A program made the translations under genes and the position numbers. The notes beneath the pieces are model-generated. The model saw only the letters and a list, made by a program, of their open reading frames with translations, was not told the DNA's origin and ran no database searches. From Massospora cicadina (Eukaryota > Entomophthoromycota > Entomophthoromycetes > Entomophthorales > Entomophthoraceae), in contig JAKSZP010012203.1 in NCBI GenBank assembly GCA_022478985.1, positions 1 through 64,000 on the forward strand: 64,000 nucleotides of DNA, read 5' to 3'. Below, piece by piece: positions 11,714 through 22,140 of this stretch (within the stretch, counting starts at the first letter, position 1; every line of letters begins with the position of its first letter).

Positions 11714-12934
11714 GAAATTCGCCTTCTGATAACAGGTAACATGACGGGGTAAGGCGTTGATGGTGGTTGCGGTGGCACATATTGATCTACTGATCCTTGG
11801 ATGGTGGACCAGACCTCGTGATGAGTAGAGCCTGAATCCAATCCCAATATAAAGGCTGCCTGAAGCATATCAATAGATAGACCTGACGTGGGGGCTAGAC
11901 ACAATAGGTAGAAATTAAAGAAACCAAGTTAGGAGCTTCAGCCATGGCATAGATCAGTCTGAATAGGTGGTCTGATTGTGACACAGGGGGTTTCAGGGCG
12001 GCTGAAATGACAGCCATCAGTGGGTTGGAGTATCCTGCTTGTGAGGAAGAGCGCAAAAGACCTCTCACCCAACGTCGGGCATCCTCATCCACAGCGTCTA
12101 ACAACGCGAGCCCTTGTTGGGCATGAGATAATGCGGAAGCATTATTTAGTGCAATTGCTGTACGCATTTGCACCTCGGCGAGCGCATCAAGAACTTGATT
12201 GGCAATCTCTTTGGGGGGACTCTCGAACTTCACTCTGGGCTATTGGAAGGAGGAGGGGATGCAATCTGCGCAGCTTGGGTGGATTGAAGGAGATTTCCCA
12301 AGGTAGTGCAGATGCTTCTCCCAAAGTCAGAAAGTGACCAAACAAACAGCAAACAGAAGACTATTGATTGTACATTCATTTGATAAAGGGTAACCACTGC
12401 AGCACCCAGTTTGAAGAACAAGGCAGAAGTGGCTGAAAACAATGGTTGATCAAATATGTCATGGAAACGGTAGAAGAAGTTTAGACCAGCCTGCCATTGG
12501 GATGCGTAAGCATCCAAAAAGCAAGCCAGAATGCCAGAGGCATTGCTGACTGAACGACTTGATATGGAGCTGGGCATTTGGAAATGATGAATTGTTGGTG
12601 CAGAACAACTGAGAGTATAATCCCAACGATGAACCTTAATGAACCCACTCCCAACCCAGGGGGTCTCGCTGCAGGGGGGTGGGGTCACCGAGATAGTTTT
12701 GATGAGTTTCTCAGCATATGTGGTCATTTCAACTGGGGCGGTAAGGAGACAGATTCTCTCTTGCAATTGGTGGATGTAAGGCCACAAGATGCCCATGTAC
12801 TGGTACTGGAAATTTAAGATAATGGGGTTATAGTGCCAAAAATATTGGACTCGCTGAATCCAATTGATGATGGAGGGGGCCATAGTGACCAAGAGTACTG
12901 GTAGAGAACATCCGGTATATGGACCACAGGCCAC
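11710..12934 (-). pseudogene. G3 gag with LTR-encoded hydrophobic leader
   Basis: One open frame of 234 codons starts at 12934 inside the 5' LTR, crosses the LTR end at 12457 and ends at 12230. It overlaps the next frame (11895-12233), which continues gag (SPPKEIANQVLDAL, VDEDARRWVRGLLRSS) to about 11710. The leader has hydrophobic stretches near its start (SLPVLLVTMAPSIINWI) and near residue 195 (SIVFCLLFVWSLS). The same leader frame is present in the 3' LTR at 6059-6412. Placing the gag start inside the LTR is unusual. The function of the hydrophobic part is unknown. Confidence 0.6.
12443..12450 (-). promoter_or_regulatory. G3 candidate self-priming primer site
   Basis: Just inside the 5' LTR end (12457) the minus strand reads TTTGATCAACCATT, with no TGG start for a tRNA. 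ATCAACCA also occurs on the plus strand inside the LTR at 18312-18319, beside minus-strand AATAAA. A transcript starting there would carry TGGTTGAT at its 5' end and could pair with this site for 8 nt. The mechanism is inferred from Tf1-type elements. In the other G3 LTR the matching segment differs at two positions. Confidence 0.4.
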
Positions 12935-12973
12935 CAGGGAAACTCAATCAGGGATGCGGTCAGAAGGAATAAT
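12457..12973 (-). repeat. G3 5' LTR, downstream part (R-U5)
   Basis: Aligns with 5922-6435 of the 3' LTR. It is cut at 12973 by LINE L2 within a duplicated target ggtcagaaggaataat (12958-12973). It contains the start of the gag leader ORF at 12934. Confidence 0.88.
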
Positions 12974-12996
12974 TTAATTTATTGCGAAGAAGGCCA

Positions 12997-13586
12997 ACCA
13001 GGGGACGGACACTTCCGAATTTTGACCCGATAGAAATGAAACTTAGAACAGGGAAGGCACCCCATAGAAGCGATGCTATCTCTTGTTGCCAGCGGGAACG
13101 CCACTATGGGGAGGGGGAGGGAACGTGTGAAGGGGCCGTAGCCACTATTGAGCACGTGTGGAGGAAAGGGTCCAATTTGATGAACCAAACTGGGAATTAG
13201 GAGGAGACAAGCTTACGGCGATGTGGTGGGAGGTACCCAAATATCCACACCTGGAAGTGGTCCACCAGATGAGACTGGAATTTGTGAACAGCTTCTGGGA
13301 GGGTGGGGGTGGAGCATGCGATGGCATCCAAGACAATAATGTGGATAGTCCACATGGCGATTGCGATCACCAGAGCATGGAGGGAAGGTGGAAGGGGGGA
13401 TACCATGGATATAGCAAACATATCTCTTGACAGACTGAAGGGATGTGTTTGATCCTGGCCAAGCAGACGTTGGACTTCGCGCCATATCACTTTAGGGGTA
13501 GGACACTTCTCCAGGTGGTGGAACAGCGTTCCATACTGGCCACACATGACGCAGGATGAGTGTAAAGCGTTAGAGCGCTCAGCCAT
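12997..13586 (-). pseudogene. LINE L2 C-terminal zinc-motif region
   Basis: An open frame (13197-13586) starts AERSNALHSSCVMCGQYG and has CxxCx7HxxxxC (CVMCGQYGTLFHHLEKC), the zf-RVT type tail, then IWREVQRLLGQDQTHPF. A second frame (12979-13188) carries on with a WFPVWFIK-like end. The function of this tail in L1-like LINEs is thought to be RNA/DNA binding. A frameshift lies near 13200. Confidence 0.75.
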
Positions 13587-15560
13587 TTAGTACACCCGCG
13601 TTAGGCAGCGCCACACATGGGAACGGATTTGAGGCTGCAACAGAGGATGGTGTGCATATTTCCAAATAGTCTTCTGAGTTTCAATGGAGTAAGGGATGTC
13701 CATCATGTCCAGGTGGTCCACCCTGGATAGGTCATGGGGCCGTGTGGGGATCACGCCATCTTGGATGGGTAGCCCCTGTACCTCTTGTGTGAACTGAGGA
13801 GAGGGGCGGCCTCTCTGGGCTGTATGTCCGCTAATACAAATTCTCCACTCAGCGCTCCGCATGGAGAGGAGGATTCGTTTGTAATGGGTTTTAGTCCCGT
13901 GAGGACCTGTGGCCGATGGGTGGGAAGCCAGGTACTTCATCAAGGAGTGAGGGTTCAATGGATTGTTAAGGCCCAAGGCGCGGGAGAAGTTGGAGTGGGC
14001 CGCGTGGAACCAGTGTTGGGAGGGAAGCTTAGGGGCGGTGACAGCCGCAATCCAGGTGCCCAGGATCTTGGCAGCATGGGCTTTGAAGTCAAGCAGGCCC
14101 ATGCCACCATGATGATGAGGGCCAAACATGACCTCAAGCCGTACTGGTGGTGGGTGGCCTGACCAAAGCCATCCTTGTAGAAGGGCATAAATGGATTTGA
14201 AAAAACCTGGGGAGAAGGCGATGGCGTGGACTCCAAACCAGACTTAGATTAGGAGCATAGAGTTGGCTAAAACAATCCTGCCAGTAAGGGAGGTAGGGTG
14301 GGCATTGGGGGAGGCGATGCGCTTCATCACGTTGTCTAGAATACGACTTTCAATTACTGCTGAGGCATACCCGCCTGCCTCCGCCCACACGCCCATATGG
14401 CGGACAGGCCCTATGGTAGGGCGTGGCATGAAGGGGAGCACTAGTGGGGCGGTGTGGGGTGAGCAGGGAGGGCGAGCACATGTGTGAGCAGATGGGCCGG
14501 GCTGGGCACTGGTTGCTGGGGCCCAGCATGCTTGATACCGACTAAGGAGGATGATTTCAGTTTTGGAAGCATTCAGTGCAGCATTACTTTCCTGGGAATA
14601 TTCCTGGATGAGAGCTAAAAGCGCGCGTGTGTCTTTATTATTAGACACCCCAACCACACAGTCATCTGCAAACGCCATCATCTTGACTGGGGCTGGCCTG
14701 GTACATGGACCCCAGTGAGGTGGGCATTCATGTTTCGAAGTAGTGGGTCAAGGCTGAAGTTGTATAAGAGTGGGCTAAGGGGGTCCCCTTGTCGCAAGCC
14801 CCTTTGAGGGCCGACTACTTCCATTAGGAAGCCAGGGCCACGCACTGCCATTGTTGAAGATTCTGTGAGCAGCATTACCCAGTTGATGAAGCGAGGGGTA
14901 AGCGGAATTGATGGAGGCAGGCCCTGAGGTATTCCCTGTTTACTCTATCATAGGCCTTCTGTTGGTCCAAAAATACAAGTGCCCCAGAGGCTGTGGACTG
15001 GCATGTGTTATCCACAGAGTGCACGTTGTCCCAAATTGACCTTCTGGGTATGAAACTAAATTGTTCTGGGGAGATGGTGGCAGATGCTATAATCCCTAAA
15101 AGGTTAGCCATTATTTTAGTTAAAATTTTTATATTCGTGTTAGTTAAAGAAATTGGGCGCCAGTTGGCTTAGTCTAGCTTGTCCCTTCTCCTGAAGAGTG
15201 TGACGGTGAAGGCCCCTTGCCCTCCTGGTAGAAGGCGCATTTCCAGAAGGCTCTGGTTAAGGGAGGCAAGCAGTAGTGGGGATATATATTTGAAGTACTT
15301 TTTATAGAATTCATATGGAATGCCATCTGGGCCTGGGCATTTCTGATTTGGTGTACCGTGGATGGCTGTCCAGAGTTCATTCAGAGTAATCGAATTCATT
15401 AATTCTTGGTATCAGAAAATGGTGCAGATGTGGGTGCAGTCAAAAATTTCGCACTTCGGCCAGCTGAATTGGATCAGATCAGTATAGCTCAGAGTAATAA
15501 TTTTGTATTTTGATTGCCACTTCAGCTGGCATATCTGTGACGGAATCATCCAACCTCTGC
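13587..15560 (-). pseudogene. LINE L2 reverse transcriptase
   Basis: Blocks in order on the minus strand: CPGPDGIPYEFYKKYFKYIS (15169-15399), ISPEQFSFIPRRSIWDNVHS with LVFLDQQKAYDRVNREYL (14875-15111), LRQGDPLSPLLYNFSLDPLL (14678-14875), MMAFADDCVVGVSNNKD with an intact FADD catalytic pair (14244-14681) and the thumb/connection (13587-14129) with FGPHHHGGMGLLDFKAHAAK. Breaks are few: near 15165, 14940, 14680 and 14240. This would copy element RNA at a nicked target site. Confidence 0.85.
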
Positions 15561-15564
15561 ACCT

Positions 15565-16731
15565 GTGTCAGGCCATGCTCTGGCACGGTGCAAAGAATTT
15601 TTTAAAAAAATATGCGGTGCACTTGTCACCCTCTGTAATGCGTTTGGCCTTGTATTGAACACAAACCCGATGTTTGTGTTGCCTTTTGAGCGCGTTGAGG
15701 TGGGCAGCTGCTTCCGCCCACTTACGGCCCCATGCAGGGCTGTAGCCTGTGGCTGGGATGTTGGATTCCAGGTGTGTCAACTCTGCCAGAGTGCATGAAA
15801 TGACGGCCAATGTAGCTCATGAGCGTCGGGAGGAGAGGTGGCAAGAGTGGCGGATGGTATCCTCTTTGAAGACTGACCATGTGGAAATTGGGTCCACACA
15901 AAATGGTGTAACAAACTCTTTTGCCAAAGTTGCTGATTCCACCCAAGTGGAAAATCCTGGCGACTCAAGTTTGGGAGGGCGGAGTTTGCACCAATGTGGG
16001 GCCTTAGCCACTGTGACAGGTAAGTGGTAGGTTAATGAGACCAGCTGGTAGTCGGAGAATTCGCTTTTTGTTGTTTGGAAGTGGGAAATGTGAGATTGAA
16101 ATTTCACCGGTGTGAGGATAAGGTTGATGCAGGTCATGGATCTTAATTGGCCGTTGTGGACATGGGGGCGCATCCTGTTTTTGAGCAGCGGGGCTTGCCG
16201 CGGCAGCACATCTATTAACCCAAGGGTGACGTTTAGAACGCGAAGTTCTACATGACCCTGGGGGGTGTGGGAGGAGGAAGGCCAATGGTCTGTGGGTGGG
16301 TTTAGCCAACAGTTCATGTCACTGACTACGAAAGGGTCAGGGGGTAATGGAAGGGATTTGACCAATGAGAAAAATTCCTGATGCTCTTGTGCACAGGTTG
16401 GGGCATAGATGTTGACGATAGCATGCGCCACGTCAGCCCACGAGAAAGTGACAATGAGGACTTAGCCATTGAGGAAGGATTCTGACGATAAAAATTAAAA
16501 AAATTGTTTTTCTGAACTAGCACCCCCACAGTGCTCTGACCAGAAGGATAGGGAAGGGAGGAGCATGGTTTTCCAAGCATCCTCAGAACCTCGTGGACAG
16601 TGGGACTCCTGGATGGCCAGGATGTCCATGAGTAAATATTTTTGTAAAAAACTCAGTTTCCTAGCCTGGGATGGTGAGGCCTTGTATCCGGTGATATTCA
16701 ACGTTCCTAAAGTGAAGGTTTCCCCCATCAC
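15565..16731 (-). pseudogene. LINE L2 endonuclease
   Basis: Starts MMGETFTLGTLNITGYKAS near 16731, with LLMDILAIQESHC (the catalytic QE) near 16620. The open frame 15817-16431 then has IVNIYAPTCAQE, VVSDMNCW (metal site; usually GDxN), HNGQLRSM, and FSDYQLVSLTYHLP where the expected SDH reads SDY. Frames shift near 16495, 16430 and 15815. The linker to RT includes HKHRVCVQYKAKRITEGDKC at 15600-15690. Confidence 0.8.
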
Positions 16732-16734
16732 ACC

Positions 16735-18110
16735 TTAGGTGCGAGGGGGTGGGCACCCAGGCCCACTAGCCTCCTCTAGATCCCCATGGGCCTTCACGGC
16801 AGCGTGGGTGTTTGCAGCAATGCTATCGGCAGTTTTGTTAATTTTAGCAGAAAGGTTCGCGTTGGCTTTTACCTTCACTTTTTGTTTCCCCGAGGTTGAA
16901 CGAATTTTTTGTGGTGCAGATGAGTTTGGTGCACCAACGTTCAGGTCAAAAAAAATTTTAGGCAGGTTGGAAACCAAGTCAGTTTAAACTGGGGCTTGGT
17001 TGCAAGGGTCAGGTGAGATTGAGTCACCCATCAGATCCTCAGATTGGGTGGCCCAATCGGCATGGGCTTCCCAATCTGATTGGTTGAGGGATTCCCGAGT
17101 TGCTTCCACCATGAAGGTTTTGATGTCCTCCTGGCGTTGGGAGTGTGGGATAGTGGAGGTGACTTTGGCTGCTTCTTTGGCCGCGGCCCTGCGGGCCTGT
17201 TTGGCCTTCTTTCACTCTTGAGGGAGGATAGGCTTTACTAGTAGGTAGCAGCCTTGTGCTCCCCATGGGAAAGCCTCTTTGGTGCATGTGGTTGATTCGT
17301 AGTGCACCTCTCCACTGGCCATGGCCACCGAGGGGTGCTCTTGGAATGTGATGCCCTCTTTGGTGGGGCGTGCATGTGCCTTATGGCCAAATGCATCACA
17401 GTGGGTGCAGATGGGGGGTGTGCTATCTACGGTTACCCAGAAAGGGTGGGTGGTATGCCCTTCAATATTGATATATTTGGAGTGCGGGATCTGGGTTAGG
17501 TCTTTCACGATCTCCTCAGTTCGAGTCAGAACTGCAATGGCTTTGCCAGTGCACAGGTGTGGCATCAGCATAAAGTGTTGCATCTCGAAGGATTGTACTT
17601 CGCCATATACAGTGAGACCATCTTTCAGGTGCTGCTCCAGAATGGCATGTTTGACTGTAGTGGGCAAAAAGTCGAACGTGAGGAAAATTTGGTTGGAATT
17701 TGTCCATCTGGTGCGTTTTATTTCAACGACCCGTTGCCCTTCAGGGAGGTCAATCACTATGCACACTGCAGCAGCTTTGTCTGCTGCCTCCTTGTTTTCA
17801 AAACCGAGGTCCAGCCAACTGTGTGACATGGAGTGAGGTGCAACATACACCGCGGTTAGGAAAAAAGTGTGTACATCCCCACAAAATTTTTCCCATAAAG
17901 CTGTTTGTTGGATGTCCAGAAACACCCAGACTCCATATTCCACCAACGAGAGTGGTTGGGAGTGCGGCGTGTTGATGTACTGGTTGCATCGCACTTGCCA
18001 AGCGAGAATTTCTGGGGAAATGTGGACTGCCAGCTTTTTATTTTTTTCTATTCCGCCAGTTTATCTGGGGCGTTTTCAAACGTTTGAGGTCGCGGGCCTA
18101 CCACCTATGC
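16735..18110 (-). pseudogene. LINE L2 ORF1 (zinc-knuckle protein)
   Basis: The open frame 17212-17994 (260 codons) contains WLDLGFENKEAAD, the RTRWTNSNQIFLTFDFLP block, and STPPICTHCDAFGHKAHARP, a CCHC knuckle whose last Cys is Arg here (L4 has C). It continues past a frame change near 17212 through 17039-17287 to 16735-16977 (a Lys/Ala-rich C-terminus). ORF1 proteins coat LINE RNA. Upstream to 18235 lies 5' untranslated sequence. Confidence 0.75.
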
Positions 18111-18251
18111 CTCTTACCTTACTTGCCCAACTGCTCCCTGAAATGTGCGCAGACTAATCTCCTCTGTGAGATTATAAAACTAGAATCAGACTTGAATTGA
18201 ATAAGTTGCAAGTGATTGCAACGAGAGAGAAAAGTGGTCTGAAGGAATAAT

Positions 18252-19167
18252 ACAAATAAAAAATTGTTTTAGTTTTTTGGCAAAAATTTTTATTGAAAGA
18301 AAAGGAAGAAAATCAACCAACAATTTTCTCAGTGCTATGCAACTGATTAAATAGTGGTTAATTAAGGTAGTGACAAGCCAGGATTGGGACCCTCAATTTT
18401 CGACCTAATTGGTGAATTATTCATGAATGGGCGGGTTTATTCCTTGGGAACTGACATCAAAATTTATCGTGGTAGGCCGAGTCTCTGTCAGTTTGACCTT
18501 GAATATCCAAACTGAGGCTTGGCTACATTTCTGATGATTGGCATGATGGCATCTGGCCCGATGAGCGATGGGAATCCCCCAAGGCTTCCCACATAGGGTC
18601 CAGGTTCATTTGGTTGGGAACAGGTTTAGGACGCCCAACCCGCCCGTGCTCAGTCACTGGGCTGTTCATTTGGTCAGTGGCATCACATCGGCTGCAACGC
18701 CCAAATTGCTGACAGGGGACTTTGAACCCTCGTCAATGGCGCCTGATGCTATAGCCTGATTGTCAAGGATGATCCCCAACAACTTGAGAAGGAAGGTGAT
18801 TTGTTCAATCAAAATATTAATCAAATTGGAACTGTCAGGCGATCTGGCTGATACCTCAGTCTTCATGCCTTTCCAGCCATTCAAGATTCGAGCATCAGCC
18901 AGATTGCCCCCCAAATTAGATCTGACTGTTTTCAATTTGACAATCTCAGCGCAGATTTCATTAATTCCCCATAACAGTTGTGCTGAGGTGAGTGTGGGTA
19001 CTGGGGGTGGGATCCAAAGCGGAAGAGCTGTTACCCACCTCTCATCTACTACGTGAGCGAGATCTCCCTGAGTAATGAGAGGTACCGCCATCCTCTTTGG
19101 TGTCTTCCTACATGGGAATGAGAAAATGGCCCAATTAACCGCCAGGGGACGTTCCCTGGGACTTACA
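18252..19167 (-). repeat. G3 5' LTR, upstream part (U3-R)
   Basis: Matches 6436-7388 of the 3' LTR and ends at the LTR start TGTAAGTCCC (minus, 19167). It contains the minus-strand poly(A) signal AATAAA near 18290 and the candidate transcript start near 18319. The U3 part holds the ORF 18666-19091. Confidence 0.87.
18666..19091 (-). CDS. G3 LTR U3 ORF with LNGWxGM motif (unrecognised)
   Basis: A 141-codon open frame entirely inside the U3 of the 5' LTR. The equivalent region of the 3' LTR (about 6850-7330) stays open in two overlapping frames and there follows on from pol. It carries DERWVTALPL near the start, NLADARILNGWKGMKTEVSA near residue 70 and a leucine-rich segment (LINILIEQITFLLKLLGIIL) near residues 95-115. 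I do not recognise a family. The motif ARILNGWKGM resembles PRVLNGWSGM in the U3 ORF of G2. It could be a C-terminal extension of pol or an independent product; expression is unproven. Confidence 0.45.
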   Translation of the reverse strand: MAVPLITQGDLAHVVDERWVTALPLWIPPPVPTLTSAQLLWGINEICAEIVKLKTVRSNLGGNLADARILNGWKGMKTEVSARSPDSSNLINILIEQITFLLKLLGIILDNQAIASGAIDEGSKSPVSNLGVAADVMPLTK

Positions 19168-19172
19168 TGGAA

Positions 19173-21200
19173 GGAGTCTCAGTTTGGCATAAGGCTCAAT
19201 TACTGATATCTGCCCTGGATGTTGGAAATGCTGACCAAGTTACTTGCTATCTTCCAAACAGCTCTATTACATATCAGGAGGTGAAGGAGATTGTGCTGCA
19301 GTTGTTTTGAGGCACTGCCAAGATGTCGCAGTAGAAGGCTGGGTTTTTGATTATAGGGTATCATCATAATAAGACTTTCACTGAGTTTTCAGACCGTTTC
19401 ATGATGGAAGCCCAAGTGCTATAGGGACAGGCACTCTAGCTGAAGCCAATGTGGTAATTTTGATGATTTCTGTGGTGAAGCCATACCATGATATAAATTA
19501 TTATGGCTCCATTTTTTGAAAACGATGTACCCCTGCTCAAAATTGTCCAAATTTTACGCCATCTATCTCATACCTTTACTCCACCCAATACAGAGCGAAA
19601 ACCTATAACAGCTGTATTGGACCTTTTATTGGGGGAATTATCCCACCCTTTTCAGAGTCTACCTAGTAACCCCTAGCCTTATTAAAACTATGCGCCTTTC
19701 CCTCAGCCAGGTTACAATCAGCTTTCAACTATTGGGCTGGGCCTGTTTACACCAATCACCCACACTCAACTTTTGGCTTGGATCATCTTACAATAATCAA
19801 GGATGCGGACCCTACAGAATAGATTGTTTTGAGTGCAGTTGTTCTGGCCACCCTTCCCAGAGTTGCCTTAACCTTCAGGTTCATTATGTACAGCAGGATC
19901 ATTACTACCATGGTAAAGAGGGAGCAGAGTAGAGATGGGATTTTTATCTCTGCTATCTCAACACATAAACCCACCTGAGTCTACTGAAGTATATTTAGTG
20001 GAAGTCCCTCAGTATGATGATGGGTTTCTATATCAGCAGTTGGTCAGAGGAATAAATGTGGTGACACCAGTGAAAGCTAAGGCCACATCGGAAGAAGGGC
20101 CTTAGGAGTAGTCAAAGCCTTATGCCTGTCAAATTCTCGAACAGATTTCTGCAGAAGAGCTGGGATTGGCTGCAGACGCGCCTTCCCTGAAAGGGGTAAA
20201 TGTCGCCCTTACAGTGGACGCTATTTCTAAAGAATACCTTAAATTCGGCGGGATTATGAGATTAATGGGAAAGAAAGATCATTAAATGTCCACGCATTAA
20301 ACAGTCAAAATTCTTCTTATTCTGAGTGTACAAACTGTGACACTTTTGTAGCAAACAAATGCGTACGTGCTATAATAAATATGGGTACACCAGTCAACAT
20401 AGTTTCCATCTAGTTGCTGGCAAAGTTGACGTTAAAGCCTGATGTAGAACATCACATGGTGTATGAGACCACGAGCAAGAAAGCATGGTCTCTAAGGGAG
20501 CGAACAGTGCGCTACCTTTGCAGTTTGGATCAATTGTCATTGTAGCCCCAGCAATAGTGTTCCAGAAGAAAATTATAACCTATTAATTGAAACCGCTTTT
20601 ATGTGTCACTTTGGTGCTGTCATTACATGACAGAGGATTTAAACTTTTGAGACAGTGGATACCAATTTACTTTGCCGCCAACAGTGTGCCAAAGGATCCA
20701 GTGCATATAGGGCATATCACCTTGCATATAGTGATGGGGTGATTCTGTTTCGCTACCATCAACTTAAGAACAAGACCAAAACCCAATTAAAGTAGATATA
20801 TGAATATCAAGGGCTGCATCTCAGAGCTTCCAGGCTTATATCTATCCCCTACAGTCACCAAGTAATAGTGAACACCATATTGGAGGTGAAAGTGCTAGAT
20901 GGACTCATTGGGGAAGTTAATGACCCTTATCAGCAATCATGGCTGAGCCCCATGTTGCTCCAGGCATTCTACTACCAGAACATGGGGAGATCAAGGTTTT
21001 ACTAACGAACTTACAACAGGAACATTAAAAATTCGCCAATACCAGATAATGGCGTACCTACATTTGACCTCTTTAAATAAGGTCCTTTAATATCATGTTT
21101 TGGTCATTTGATGACTTTGGTCTACCTATCAAATCGCAGCCCAGTGTAATGGCAGATGTACTGCACAAAAATTTAATGAAATTAAAGGAAGATCAAAAGA
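19173..21200 (+). pseudogene. G1 copy A gag C-terminus, zinc knuckle and protease
   Basis: After G3 the frame reads GVSVWHKAQLLISALDVGNA then DQVTCYLPNSSITYQEV, matching copy C. A zinc knuckle CxxCx4HxxxxC (CFECSCSGHPSQSC) lies near 19828-19870. The protease block at about 20365-20400 reads INMGTPVNIVS where copy C has DTGAPVNIVS, so the catalytic Asp is lost. A second protease half with a hydrophobic MCHFGAVI-like patch lies near 20600. Stops and frame changes are frequent. Confidence 0.7.
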
Positions 21201-22140
21201 TCAGGTGATGACTCTATTTTAAAATATAAGGAGAACTTTGCTGATGACCTTAATTTGGGATGTGCTTGGGGGTGCTCCATTATTTTTACACTGGGGATCA
21301 TCCCTCAATCAGGTCTCAGATAATCCGCCGGTCTAGGGTAGCTGAGAAAGTAGTAAGAGAGGAAATCAAAAAGCTACTTGAGAAAGGTATACTTGAACCA
21401 TCAAAGAGCACATGGGCTTCACCCATTCTTATTGTGAAAAAGAAGGACAGCACCAAATGGGTATTAATAGACTACTAGAAGATCAATAGCATCACCAAGA
21501 AGGGCTAGTATCCTTTGCCCCAGATTGATGATGACTTGGATCAGTTAGGTGGAGCTTGTTACTTCTTAGCAGAAGCTTGATGTTGGGAACTGGCAGATTG
21601 AGTTGCCCGCGGTGGAAAAAGAGAAATGCGCCATTATTATGTCCAAAGGGCTTTTTCAACTGAACTGTATGCCTTAAGGGCTGTGTAACGCCCTGGCTAC
21701 ATTCCAACGGGCCATGGACACCATTCTTGGATACCTGAAGCTGCCGTGCATTATTGTGTACCTTTACAATATCACTGTATTTTACGTACATTCTCCGAGC
21801 ATCTTAACCATCTAGAGGATGTCTTACAATGGATTGCTGCAGCTAGCATCAAGATCAAGACCTGTGAATGCCACATCTTCAAAGACCAGCTAAAATACAT
21901 AGGGTTTGTAGTAGATGCAAAGGGGATTTAATTTCAACTGGCCAAAGTGGAAGCTAATCAGAAAATGATGCCACCAAGAAGCAAATGCAGTGTACAGGTA
22001 TTTTTGGGGATGGTTAGTTACTACAGACGCTTTATCCCCAACTTCGACTTTAATTGAGGACTGCTGTTTGAGTTACTTAAGAAAATTTCACATTTGAATA
22101 GATAGAATGTCGCCAATGCTCCTTTGATACAATTTGGATG
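21201..22140 (+). pseudogene. G1 copy A reverse transcriptase remnant
   Basis: Opens with GDHPSIRSQIIRRSRVAE and KLLEKGILEPSKSTWASPIL, then IVKKKDSTKWVLIDY (21260-21478). Further on are FQLNCMP-like palm fragments and, at about 21755-21790, IIVYLYNITVFY where the catalytic YLDD should be, so both aspartates are lost. HLNHLEDVLQWIAAASIKIK and YIGFVVDAKGI follow (to 21931), then a VFLGMVSYYRRFIPNF-like block near 22000. Stops occur near 21476 and 21930. Confidence 0.75.

Larger units (their letters stand above)
12974..18235 (-). mobile_element. LINE copy L2, full length, minus strand
   Basis: About 5.26 kb with ORF1, endonuclease, RT and zinc tail. The target duplication is ggtcagaaggaataat (12958-12973) and ggtctgaaggaataat (18236-18251), 15 of 16 bases identical. 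Its 5' end begins ACTTTTCTCTCTCG, as in L3 and L4 (ACTTTTCTTT...), so it is not 5'-truncated. The 3' end lies in AATAAATTAAATTATT. It splits the 5' LTR of G3. Frames are interrupted but less so than in L1. Confidence 0.9.
5922..19167 (-). mobile_element. G3, chromodomain Ty3/gypsy element, minus strand, carrying LINE L2
   Basis: The 3' LTR is 5922-7388. The 5' LTR is 12457-12973 plus 18252-19167, split by L2. Between them lie gag, protease, RT, RNase H, integrase and chromodomain in Ty3 order on the minus strand. Both LTRs start TGTAAGTCC and end CCATGACA. The flanks are cagaa (5917-5921) and tggaa (19168-19172), a decayed 5-bp target duplication. The gag frame of G1 copy A resumes across the site. 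G3 without L2 is about 8 kb. Confidence 0.88.

Noticed and set aside
12020..12337. Plus-strand ORF of 105 codons and similar antisense frames across G2, G3 and the LINEs
   Set aside because: They are shadows of minus-strand gag or pol and show no motif of their own.
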